From Clostridium sp. C8-1-8 (GTDB lineage: Bacteria; Bacillota; Clostridia; Clostridiales; Clostridiaceae): 64,000 bases of DNA. Within the stretch, counting starts at the first letter, position 1, and each line of letters begins with the position of its first letter. The stretch covers positions 25,107-89,106 of the forward strand of contig NZ_JAABNO010000016.1 in assembly GCF_009928445.1 (NCBI RefSeq), in the 5' to 3' direction. The notes beneath the pieces were generated by a model. The model was given only the letters and a program-made list of their open reading frames with translations, was not told where the DNA came from and made no database searches. Shown in pieces: positions 45,379-53,006 of the stretch. A program made the translations under genes and the position numbers.

Positions 45379-45578
45379 TATAATCGATTACATTTATAGA
45401 TGGTGTTTTTTAATAGTTATATTTTATAATAAATCTTATAAAGCACTTATATATTTTATTAAGGCTCTTTTAAAGTACTGTATTTAAATTAAGTGGTAAG
45501 TAGTCCTATAATAGCCAACTAATATAAAAAAATGCCATGAAACATAGTCTATATTAAAAATCGGAAGGATTGATTAAT

Positions 45579-46067
45579 ATGAAGTCATTAATAATTTTCT
45601 ACTCTCTAGAGGGTGATACTAAGCTTATAGCAAATTCTATTAATGAAGAATTAAAAGGGGATATAGTAGAACTTACACCGGTTAAACAAATACCTACAAC
45701 AGGCTTTAAGAAGTTCCTATGGGGAGGAAAGCAGGTTATGTTTAAAGAGAAACCTGAGCTAGAACCTATAGCTGTGGATTTATCAATATATGATCTTATA
45801 GTTCTAGGAACACCGGTATGGGCTAGTAGATTTGCTCCAGTTTTTAATACATTCTTGGAAAGTAATAATATAAGCAATAAAAAGATTGCTTTATTCTGTT
45901 GTCATGGAGGAGGAAAAGAAGGAAAAACTTTCTCAGACTTCAAGGAAAAATTAAAAGACAATCAGTTCTTAGGAGAAATTGCTTTTGAGGATCCTCTAAA
46001 AAAGGATAAGGAAGGGAACTGCTTAAAGGCTAAAGAGTGGATTAAAGCTATAAAGCAGAGTATTTAA
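45579..46067 (+). CDS. Flavodoxin-like protein
   Basis: A 162-residue FMN-binding fold protein. The phosphate-binding start is LIIFYSLEGDTKLIA, the second loop LGTPVWASRFAPVFNTFLE contacts the isoalloxazine, and FCCHGGGKEGKTFSDF follows. The ATG at 45579 is 9 bp after GGAAGGA and is preferred to the TTG at 45570. It is a single-gene unit with its own terminator. It likely transfers electrons as a short-chain flavodoxin or acts as a flavodoxin-type reductase; the partner is unknown. Confidence 0.85.
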   Translation: MKSLIIFYSLEGDTKLIANSINEELKGDIVELTPVKQIPTTGFKKFLWGGKQVMFKEKPELEPIAVDLSIYDLIVLGTPVWASRFAPVFNTFLESNNISNKKIALFCCHGGGKEGKTFSDFKEKLKDNQFLGEIAFEDPLKKDKEGNCLKAKEWIKAIKQSI

Positions 46068-46108
46068 AAAAGGTCACTGAAGAATTTTAGCTTCAGTGGC
46101 CTTTTTCT
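46066..46108 (+). terminator. Terminator of the flavodoxin gene
   Basis: AAAAAGGTCACTGAAG / CTTCAGTGGCCTTTTT with an 8-nt loop, starting at the stop codon itself. Confidence 0.85.
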
Positions 46109-46147
46109 TTTGTAATTATATAATTTTAGGCTCTGTTAAAGTAGCCT

Positions 46148-46348
46148 GTTGAAATTAAGTGGTCAGTCATCCGATGCTTAGATGAGCTTATGCAAAGAAT
46201 TAATATGATTTTGTCATATTCCATGGCTAAAACTGTAAACTCACTACGTTCGAACATACAGTTTCTTAACGCCATTCCATCTGAAAAAATCATTTAATTC
46301 TAATTGCTCGCTCATATAGCATCTCCTTCATAACCACTTAATTTCAAC
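46148..46348. repeat. Family A palindromic element, copy A3 (201 bp, with extra interior)
   Basis: The termini GTTGAAATTAAGTGGT / ACCACTTAATTTCAAC are perfectly inverted over 16 bp. Relative to A1 and A2, it carries about 90 extra bases after TGAGCTTATGCAAA. That insert has its own stem (AAACTGTA / TACAGTTT around 46230-46265). The shared AATCATTTAATTCTAATTGC and GCTCGCTCATAT then resume. It lies between converging flavodoxin and amylase genes. Confidence 0.85.
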
Positions 46349-46395
46349 AATATTATTAAACATAGCCTAATTTTAAAATGTTAAAGAGTTAATTA

Positions 46396-48420
46396 TTAGT
46401 TTACTGTGAGATGCCAGTCTTTACTGCTGTTGTTGTCCCAATTAGTACCATCAGTAAAAACGAAGTCTAGTTGACTTGCTGTAGTAGGAATAGTTATTGT
46501 ACCTTGCCAGAAACCATCACTTCTCTTTGTCATAGAAACATCAGTTGTGGTTACAGTTGCCCAGCCATTTGTACCCCAATGAAGCAATACTTTGCTTGAA
46601 TTTGCTAAGGTACCTTTATAGTAAATAGTAAAGCTTCCACCTTTAACTAAGGTACTGCTATCGTAGTCAACAGTATAACCTGCACGTGGATAAGTTATTA
46701 AACTACTTCCTGACTTGGTTACGGATATAGACCAGTTTGCACTGTTATTACTATCCCAAGTAGAGCCGTTTGTAAAACATAGATTTAATTGGCTTGTGGC
46801 TGCTGTAGGAACTGTTAAAGTAACTTTCCAAAGGTTATCAGAAGCTTTAGTCATTACTGTATCTGTAGTTCCCTTCCAGCTATCATAGCCCCAATGAGCT
46901 GTAACTGATGAAGAACCCTTTAAAACTGAGTTTGATGAATCATAAGTAACAGTAACAGTACTTCCTACTACAGGTGTAGTTGGAGTCCAAGTAACTCTAT
47001 CTGTAGGAGTAGGTGTTGGATTTGGAGTTGTGCTATTATATAAAACTATAATTGAATTGCCAGGAATGTTTCCAGTAATGGTTCCATTTGAAACAGTTAA
47101 TGTACAACTTGCACTTCCGTGGTTAGTATAAGTCCCATTTGCAAGATTAGTTGCTGAGTTTAGATAAGTGCTTCCACCAGCATTAACTACTACAGTACCT
47201 AATGTTCCACGATCTATAAGCATAGTTTGATTGTTATTAGTCCATCTTAAATATTCATTTTGACCAACCATAGCATTATGGAATTTATTAACTTCAACTA
47301 TGTTGGTATCCTTCCAGAGAGTTTCACCAGCACTACCAATTGAACTTGTAGGTCTATCAAAGAATAAAGGAGTTGAGTTAGCTCTTGAAGCAGCTATAGC
47401 CCATCCCATTGTTCTTTGCCAATTAGTCAATGCCTTACTTGTACCATCTTCATAGTTATCATGAGTTTCAACAAAATCAACGCAGTCCTTGTTATTAAGT
47501 CCGCCCATTCCATTTCCTATATTGAGATTGTTGGAAGTTATTGCACCTCTTAAGCTACCACCATAATTGCTAGCTGTAACATTCATGAAAGATGCATAAG
47601 CAGATATATTGTCTACTGTACCATCTTGTAGTATTTCTCCATAGATATAAAGACTAGATTTGTTGTGTAAGTTTCCTAAAACATTTGTCCAGTAGTTTCC
47701 ACTCCAAGGTTGATTAGCATCTAAGCCTATATTAGTTTCTATATGCTTAGCTGCGTCAAATCTGAAGCCGCTAGCACCAGCATCTACACACTGATTTAAG
47801 AAAGTAATTGCTTTGTTTTGTACATCAGTGTTTTGGGTGTTTAAATCAGGCATTCCTATTCCTTTTTGAGTTATATCATTTCTGCTGTTCCAATTAGAGC
47901 ATTGTCCTTGATTATGATAATAGCTAGAGTTTTTAAAGCTTGGATCAACAGAAGAGTCCAATTGATCGTTATTTCCGTTATTAGCCATGTGGTTCATTAC
48001 AACATCTACTATAATTGAAATGCCATAGCTTTTTGCTGCTGTGCAAAGTGCTTTAAAGTCATCATAAGAACCAAGTTGAGCATTACCTACAGATTGGTTA
48101 GTAGGTTGATATAGTAACCACCATTTTGAAGGATCTGTGCTTGTATCTTTTGTTCCTTGTACAGGAGAAACCTGTATGGACTTGTAGCCAGCTGCAGCTA
48201 TGTCTGGAAGCTGACTTTTTATGGTGTTGAAGGACCAGTCAAAGGCATGAAGTATAACACCGTCCTTTGTATTTGTCGGTAAGTTGTAGGTGGTAGCAGC
48301 TTGAGCCACTTCAGGTTTAGAGTTAAGAAATACATATTGTCCTGCAGGAGTAAAAGTTAAAGATGATAGCATAGCAAAGCTGATAGAGAAAGAAAGAATT
48401 TTGTTTCTTAGTGATTTCAT
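46396..48420 (-). CDS. Secreted alpha-amylase with two starch-binding modules
   Basis: A 674-residue extracellular GH13 enzyme that hydrolyses internal alpha-1,4 bonds of starch. The ATG at 48420 follows AGGAGGGTGATTCA; the upstream in-frame ATG at 48462 lies over a cre-like site and is unlikely. The signal peptide ends near AQA (residue 41). GH13 regions are DVVMNH (139-144), GFRFDAAKH (nucleophile Asp222), GEILQD (acid Glu262) and VETHDN (Asp321). A PTPTPT linker follows, then two CBM25-like modules (each with TVTYDSS / TIYYKGT, HWG-D-W and W--N). It is a single gene with carbon-control sites upstream. Confidence 0.95.
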   Translation of the reverse strand: MKSLRNKILSFSISFAMLSSLTFTPAGQYVFLNSKPEVAQAATTYNLPTNTKDGVILHAFDWSFNTIKSQLPDIAAAGYKSIQVSPVQGTKDTSTDPSKWWLLYQPTNQSVGNAQLGSYDDFKALCTAAKSYGISIIVDVVMNHMANNGNNDQLDSSVDPSFKNSSYYHNQGQCSNWNSRNDITQKGIGMPDLNTQNTDVQNKAITFLNQCVDAGASGFRFDAAKHIETNIGLDANQPWSGNYWTNVLGNLHNKSSLYIYGEILQDGTVDNISAYASFMNVTASNYGGSLRGAITSNNLNIGNGMGGLNNKDCVDFVETHDNYEDGTSKALTNWQRTMGWAIAASRANSTPLFFDRPTSSIGSAGETLWKDTNIVEVNKFHNAMVGQNEYLRWTNNNQTMLIDRGTLGTVVVNAGGSTYLNSATNLANGTYTNHGSASCTLTVSNGTITGNIPGNSIIVLYNSTTPNPTPTPTDRVTWTPTTPVVGSTVTVTYDSSNSVLKGSSSVTAHWGYDSWKGTTDTVMTKASDNLWKVTLTVPTAATSQLNLCFTNGSTWDSNNSANWSISVTKSGSSLITYPRAGYTVDYDSSTLVKGGSFTIYYKGTLANSSKVLLHWGTNGWATVTTTDVSMTKRSDGFWQGTITIPTTASQLDFVFTDGTNWDNNSSKDWHLTVN

Positions 48421-48445
48421 TGAATCACCCTCCTTAATTAAATTA

Positions 48446-48459
48446 GTATAACGTTTGCA
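48446..48459 (-). promoter_or_regulatory. cre-like site, proximal
   Basis: On the minus strand TGCAAACGTTATAC fits the CcpA cre core TGNAANCGNW but lacks the final C. It is part of a 14-bp direct repeat, AACGTTTGCACAAA (plus strand), shared with the distal site. Confidence 0.5.
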
Positions 48460-48532
48460 CAAAGGCTAAAACATTATCTGATTGTGTATTTGTGCAAATA
48501 TGTATTAGTGAAGTTCTTTAAGTATATGTATA

Positions 48533-48546
48533 TGCTAACGTTTGCA
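48533..48546 (-). promoter_or_regulatory. cre site, distal
   Basis: On the minus strand TGCAAACGTTAGCA fits the core of cre consensus WTGNAANCGNWNNCW except for the first base. This implies glucose repression of amylase by CcpA, or control by a LacI-type regulator with the same half-site. The remaining 48560-48812 is AT-rich with no supported gene. Confidence 0.7.
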
Positions 48547-48902
48547 CAAACCAGCGAAAAATAATGGTTAATATAGCTGCGAATGTAGTATGTTGATAAA
48601 AGTTTATATGTTGGAATTGTAATAATGAATAATAATAGACTATAAACATGATAATTTGCGATAGGTTAATTATAAAGATTGCTACGATTGGATATGTATC
48701 ATTAATAAATTTATTTTTCATCTTTATTTTATAATCAGTTTAAAAAAAAGTAAAGATATTATTTACAAAAAAATAAAAAAATAACTCTTGTAAAAGTAAT
48801 AGGTTATTTTATATGTTTAACATATTTTATAAAGCTATTACTAATTATATATTTGTGTGCTTCTATATTTTTAAAATTGACCTTTTGAAGGAGTGTAATG
48901 TC

Positions 48903-49511
48903 ATGGATATGAGTTGGGTTTTGAAGGCTACAGTGATATTTTTTTGTGGAACATTAGTTTTAAGGATTGGTGGAAGAAAATCCATATCACAGATGACTAT
49001 AGCACAGACTGTTGTAATGATAGGAATGGGCTCATTGATAATAGAGCCATTGGCTGGAAAAGGATTAGCTATAACTTTTTTATCTGCATTCACGTTAGTA
49101 TTTTTTATGATAGTATTAGAATACTTAGAATTAAAATCTGATTTTATAGAAAGAATATTCTCAGGAAAAGCTGTTATTGTCATTGAAGATGGAAAAATTA
49201 ATATAAAGAATATTAAAAAATTAAGACTAACAGTAGATAGACTTGAAACTAGATTAAGGCAGATAGGAGTTTCGAGTATTGATGAGGTCAAGTATGCCAC
49301 CATAGAGGTAAGTGGACAGATAGGGTATGAATTAAAAGATGATAAAAAACCTCTTACAAAAGGAGAGTTTTTTTATATATTAAGCGAAATTCCTGAGTTA
49401 AAGTCTGTGATAGAACAATATAGAAAGAATAAAAGCACTGAGTTAAGCAAAAGTATATTAGAAGAGGTAAAAAATCCAAGTATAAAGGATAATTCAAAGA
49501 AACTTAGGTAA
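48903..49511 (+). CDS. YetF/DUF421-family membrane protein
   Basis: A 202-residue protein with three membrane helices at the N-terminus (WVLKATVIFFCGTLVLRIGG, AQTVVMIGMGSLIIEP, FLSAFTLVFFMIVLEY). RIGGRKSISQMT is the DUF421 hallmark. The cytoplasmic YetF domain follows (IVIEDGKINIKNIKKLRLTVDRLETRLRQ). The ATG at 48903 has AAGGAG 9 bp upstream and is preferred to the in-frame start at 48813. In Bacillus such proteins are sporulation- or spore-linked; the molecular role is unclear. Confidence 0.85.
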   Translation: MDMSWVLKATVIFFCGTLVLRIGGRKSISQMTIAQTVVMIGMGSLIIEPLAGKGLAITFLSAFTLVFFMIVLEYLELKSDFIERIFSGKAVIVIEDGKINIKNIKKLRLTVDRLETRLRQIGVSSIDEVKYATIEVSGQIGYELKDDKKPLTKGEFFYILSEIPELKSVIEQYRKNKSTELSKSILEEVKNPSIKDNSKKLR

Positions 49512-49549
49512 TATAATAAGCCAATAGCCATTTATAAATTGTTATGAAT

Positions 49550-49594
49550 AAAAAGTAATGCACAGCCAATCGTCTAGTTATGCATTACTTTTTT
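49550..49594. terminator. Terminator between the YetF-like gene and amt
   Basis: AAAAAGTAATGCA / TGCATTACTTTTTT with an 18-nt loop lies between converging genes and has A/T tracts on both sides. Confidence 0.8.
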
Positions 49595-49647
49595 GAATAA
49601 AAGGATTTTATAAATGTTGTAATAGTGCTTTATAAAAGATTAAAATC

Positions 49648-51153
49648 TTATAATGTTTTTTGCTCAAACTCGTTATAAGCTAAAGCGCCCATTTCAGGAA
49701 TATCAAGTCCGGTTATTTCATCTTCTGCCTTAACTCTTATACCTATTGTCTTATCAGTTATCTTCCAGAATAGAAGCTGACTTCCTACACCAAATACTAT
49801 AACTACTGCAACAGCAATAAGTTGAGCAAATAGTTGTCCAGGATCGCCGTAGAATAGACCTTTTACTCCTCCAGCAACTCCATTTAGTCCGTCTCCATAA
49901 GTACCGTCTGCAAATAAACCTAAGGCTATCATACCCCAAAGTCCATTAACAAGATGAACCGAAGACGCTCCAACAGGATCATCAATCTTAAATTTATTTT
50001 CGATTATGGATACAGATACACAAACTAACAAACCAGCAATGGAACCAATTATTATTGCTGCTATACTGTTTACAAATGCACATGGTGCTGTGATCGCAAC
50101 TAGTCCAGCTAGGGCGCCATTACAGGTCATTGAAGTATCTGGCTTACCATACTTCTTCCACACGTAGAACATAGCAACTAGTCCTCCAAAGGCTCCAGCA
50201 ATCATTGTATTTACTATAACTATTGCTGATCTTAAATCATTTCCTGCAAGAGTACTTCCACCATTAAATGCAAACCAACCGAAGAATAAAATTATTGTTC
50301 CTATTACTGCCATAGGTATATGATGTCCTGGTATAGCAGTTGCCTTGCCATTTTTATCGAATTTACCTATTCTAGGCTTTATTATGATTGCTCCAGCCAA
50401 GGCTGCGGCCCCACCCATTGCGTGAACTACCGATGAACCAGCGAAGTCAACAACTCCATGGCCAAGGCTAAGCTTGGTACCTAATTGGGACAACCATCCA
50501 CCTCCCCATACCCAATTTCCATATAGAGGGTAGTATATAGCAGATATAAATAATGCATTTAATATTACAGCTGAGAATTTTACTCTTTCTGCCACACCTC
50601 CAGTAGGAATTGTGCAAGCTGTGTCCATAAATACCATTTGGAAGAAGAAATAAACGAATACGCCTACATCATAAGCGGCTCCTGCCAGTAAAAAGCCTTT
50701 ATATCCAAATAGACCCCAGCCGCCTAAGGCAAATTCTTTATCAAGGGGCATATGCCCGCCCAGTGCGTAGACAGGAGCGTCACCAACACCGCCAAACATT
50801 ATTGCAAAGCCCATAACCAGAAATCCAACTAGTCCAACAAGAAATACAACCAAGTTCATTGCTACAGTGTGGTTGGCGTTTTTAGCTCTAGTAAAGCCTG
50901 TTTCAACCATTGCAAATCCTGCTTGAAAGAAGAATATAAGACATCCACATAGGATCATCCATACATAATTTAAACCTATTTTAGTAGAAGCTGCTGTCTT
51001 TGCAACATCATCTAAGCTTGTGCTTTTACCAATTTCATTTACAGTTTGTTTAGTTGCTCCAGTTGGATCTCCCTGTGTTGCTGCATATGCTATAACACCA
51101 AAGAAGCATACACAGAAAAGAAATATCGTCGTAAATTTTAATAATTTTTTCAT
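49648..51153 (-). CDS. amtB: Ammonium transporter Amt
   Basis: A 501-residue Amt/MEP/Rh protein with eleven expected helices. The N-terminus is a cleavable-looking signal peptide (FTTIFLFCVCFFGVIAYA) and a linker of about 30 residues before the first channel helix. Pore residues lie in DFAGSSVVHAMGG (first pore His) and SSVHLVNGLWGMIALGLFADG (second pore His). The C-terminal tail after DKTIGIRV is the P-II docking region. It is downstream of glnB on the same transcript, the standard sensor-channel pair. Confidence 0.95.
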   Translation of the reverse strand: MKKLLKFTTIFLFCVCFFGVIAYAATQGDPTGATKQTVNEIGKSTSLDDVAKTAASTKIGLNYVWMILCGCLIFFFQAGFAMVETGFTRAKNANHTVAMNLVVFLVGLVGFLVMGFAIMFGGVGDAPVYALGGHMPLDKEFALGGWGLFGYKGFLLAGAAYDVGVFVYFFFQMVFMDTACTIPTGGVAERVKFSAVILNALFISAIYYPLYGNWVWGGGWLSQLGTKLSLGHGVVDFAGSSVVHAMGGAAALAGAIIIKPRIGKFDKNGKATAIPGHHIPMAVIGTIILFFGWFAFNGGSTLAGNDLRSAIVIVNTMIAGAFGGLVAMFYVWKKYGKPDTSMTCNGALAGLVAITAPCAFVNSIAAIIIGSIAGLLVCVSVSIIENKFKIDDPVGASSVHLVNGLWGMIALGLFADGTYGDGLNGVAGGVKGLFYGDPGQLFAQLIAVAVVIVFGVGSQLLFWKITDKTIGIRVKAEDEITGLDIPEMGALAYNEFEQKTL

Positions 51154-51246
51154 TTATAATTCCTCCCCAAAGTTTAATAAAATATAAATAATATAAATAG
51201 CCAAGGATAGATAAAAGAATTATGAGCACTTAAAGAGTAATATATG

Positions 51247-51594
51247 CTATAATGCGTCCCCGCCTTGCTCACCTGTTCTTACACGTATTACATTGTCTAT
51301 AGATGAGATGAATATTTTTCCGTCACCAATTTGTCCAGTTCTCAAAACTTTTTGTGCAGTATCAACTACATCTTGTACAGGAACAGTATGAACCACAATT
51401 TCTACCTTAACTTTTGGAAGTAGGTCTATTTTAAATTTGCTTCCTCGGTAAACCTCGGTCTTTCCCTTTTGTAGTCCGCAACCAAGTACATGAGTTACAG
51501 TCATACCAGTGATACCAATAGCATTAAGCGCCTCTTTAAGCTCTTCAAACTTACTTTGCCTAGTTATGATTTCTATTTTTGTTATTTTTCCCAT
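51247..51594 (-). CDS. glnB: P-II nitrogen regulatory protein
   Basis: A 115-residue trimeric P-II protein that reads 2-oxoglutarate and ATP/ADP and gates the ammonium channel encoded next. The T-loop is GLQKGKTEVYRGSKFKIDLL. The residue equivalent to Tyr51, the uridylylation site of enteric GlnB/GlnK, is Phe54; only the Tyr46 equivalent (Tyr49) is present. Regulation by uridylylation is thus unlikely, so effector binding alone should control it. The B-loop is KVLRTGQIGDGKIF. It might equally be named glnK from its link to amt. Confidence 0.93.
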   Translation of the reverse strand: MGKITKIEIITRQSKFEELKEALNAIGITGMTVTHVLGCGLQKGKTEVYRGSKFKIDLLPKVKVEIVVHTVPVQDVVDTAQKVLRTGQIGDGKIFISSIDNVIRVRTGEQGGDAL

Positions 51595-51646
51595 TAAAGA
51601 TCCCTCCTGTATAAAATATTAAATATAAGGACTTATTTTATTAATG

Positions 51647-51680
51647 AAAAAAGGCGCATTCTCATTACTGAGAAAGCGCC
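51647..51680 (-). promoter_or_regulatory. Terminator-like hairpin in the glnB-amtB leader
   Basis: Read on the minus strand, GGCGC-TTTCTCA-GTAA-TGAGAA-TGCGCC is an 11-bp stem with one mismatch, ending in six T. It begins within about 10-15 nt of the predicted transcription start and lies 53 bp before glnB. It should abort most transcripts unless an antitermination factor acts. Confidence 0.65.
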
Positions 51681-51696
51681 TTTGCTTTATGAAATA

Positions 51697-51725
51697 ATTA
51701 TAGCTTTTGGGAAAACTAAATCAAA
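51697..51725 (-). promoter_or_regulatory. Candidate glnB-amtB promoter
   Basis: On the minus strand TTTGAT (51725-51720) and TATAAT (51702-51697) are 17 bp apart. Confidence 0.6.
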
Positions 51726-51864
51726 CATAAAAGTAAAATTTTTATAAAAATGGATATAAAATTAAAAAAGTTGTTTTTTTACTATAAATTAATTATAAAT
51801 TGATAAATAAAAACGTTTTATATTTAAATATATATTTTAAAAGAATAAAAATAAGAATATACAC

Positions 51865-51948
51865 TGCCAGAATCTCTTCACATAGGTTAGGGATATGGTG
51901 GAGTTTCAAAAAAAATCACTGAAGAAAATAACTTCAGCGATTTTTTTA
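51865..51948 (-). terminator. TRAP-gene terminator attached to family C repeat (C2)
   Basis: TCACTGAAG-AAAATAA-CTTCAGCGA with A- and T-tracts forms the terminator (51908-51948). The adjoining 51865-51900 begins GCCAGAATCTCTTCACATA, the family C leader shared with 20.65 and 63.85 kb. The 51740-51860 stretch is nearly pure A/T. Confidence 0.65.
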
Positions 51949-51958
51949 TTGCTACTAT

Positions 51959-52987
51959 TTATTTAGTTTGGTTGATTTGATTTGTCAAATCAGTATATTT
52001 ACTACCGAATTTTTCGTATACTGGAGTAACTGAATTTTTAAAAGAATCTTTTGAGGATTGATCAAGTTGAGTTATTTTAACTCCAGCTTGTTTCATTTTA
52101 TCCAACATGATGTCTTCGTTAGTCTTCCAAGCTTTCTTTTGAACTTCAACCGAGTCTTCAGCAGCTTTCTTTATTATCTCTTGATCTTCTTTTGAGATAC
52201 CGTCCATTACCTTTTTACTGCCTACAAGTATATCTGGTATTCGAGAGTGTTCATCAATTGTGTAATATTTTGCAACATTAAATTGATTTGAGGAAACATA
52301 AGTAGCAGGATTATTTTCAGCACCATCTACTTGTCCTAATGCTAAAGCTTGAAGAACTTGAGCGGAATCCATTGCCACTGGGGTGGCTCCAAGTGAAGAA
52401 ACAAGTGCTTTCATCAGATCACTTTCTTGAACTCTTATTCTCAAATCTTTTAAGTCAGCTACTGATTTTATTTCTTTCTTATTATTATAAAAGTTTCTTG
52501 AACCAGAATCATAAAATGCCAAACCAACTAGATTTGCTTTTTGTATATCTTGAAGGGCTTGCTTACCTATAGATCCGTTAAGTACTGCCCACATATGATC
52601 ACTATCTCTGTATAAATAAGGCAGAGATAAGACATTCATTATGTCTGAATAGCTAGATAGGGGAGAGATACTAGTTCTAGTAAAGTCTATAGTCCCCATC
52701 CTTACTTGGGCTAAAGTGTCCTTTTCGCTTCCGAGGCCACCACCAGTAATAACTTTAATTTCTATTCTTCCGTTAGTTCTCTCTTTTACTAGCTTAGCAA
52801 ACTCGTTGTCTCCTTGAGTAGTCGGATAGTCTTTTGACTGAGATTCTGCTAGAAGTAAGGTCTTTTTATTTGAATCCTTATTATTAATCATATCTAAATA
52901 CACATTACTCTGAACATTTGTGCTGCAGCCAACAAAAGTTAGTAGAGTGACAAGCAGTAGCGATAATGATATTAGTTTTTTTTGCAT
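51959..52987 (-). CDS. Orphan TRAP transporter solute-binding lipoprotein (DctP family)
   Basis: A 342-residue DctP-type binding protein. The signal peptide has lipobox FVGC (Cys near 21). Domain marks are GGGLGSEKDTLAQVRMGTID, LPYLYRDSDHMWAVLNG, the carboxylate-binding Arg in LRIRVQESDLMKALVSSLGATPV, and LALGQVDGAENNPATYVSSN. The membrane subunits DctQ and DctM are absent on both sides. The gene follows a chemoreceptor gene after 19 bp. It may capture a C4-dicarboxylate or sugar acid and present it to that receptor, to a TRAP channel encoded elsewhere, or to both. Confidence 0.9.
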   Translation of the reverse strand: MQKKLISLSLLLVTLLTFVGCSTNVQSNVYLDMINNKDSNKKTLLLAESQSKDYPTTQGDNEFAKLVKERTNGRIEIKVITGGGLGSEKDTLAQVRMGTIDFTRTSISPLSSYSDIMNVLSLPYLYRDSDHMWAVLNGSIGKQALQDIQKANLVGLAFYDSGSRNFYNNKKEIKSVADLKDLRIRVQESDLMKALVSSLGATPVAMDSAQVLQALALGQVDGAENNPATYVSSNQFNVAKYYTIDEHSRIPDILVGSKKVMDGISKEDQEIIKKAAEDSVEVQKKAWKTNEDIMLDKMKQAGVKITQLDQSSKDSFKNSVTPVYEKFGSKYTDLTNQINQTK

Positions 52988-53006
52988 ATTAATACCTCCT
53001 TAGTTA

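Noticed and set aside
45302..45487. 61-codon frame overlapping the end of the hypothetical gene at 44.9 kb
   Set aside because: It starts inside the real gene in another frame with no ribosome site.
4096..46348. CRISPR-like interpretation of the dispersed repeats
   Set aside because: Copies are tens of kilobases apart, differ in length and are not spaced by unique spacers in an array.
48421..48462. N-terminal extension of the amylase (14 extra codons)
   Set aside because: The extension would include the ribosome site AGGAGG and a cre-like site. The ATG at 48420 gives a normal signal peptide.
48518..48721. 67-codon minus-strand frame upstream of the amylase gene
   Set aside because: It overlaps the distal cre site, lacks a ribosome site and looks like AT-rich chance coding (Ile/Phe/Tyr-rich).
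49648..49939. Small frame in another phase within amtB
   Set aside because: Low-complexity Arg/Cys/Ser translation with no ribosome site; amtB coding explains the sequence.
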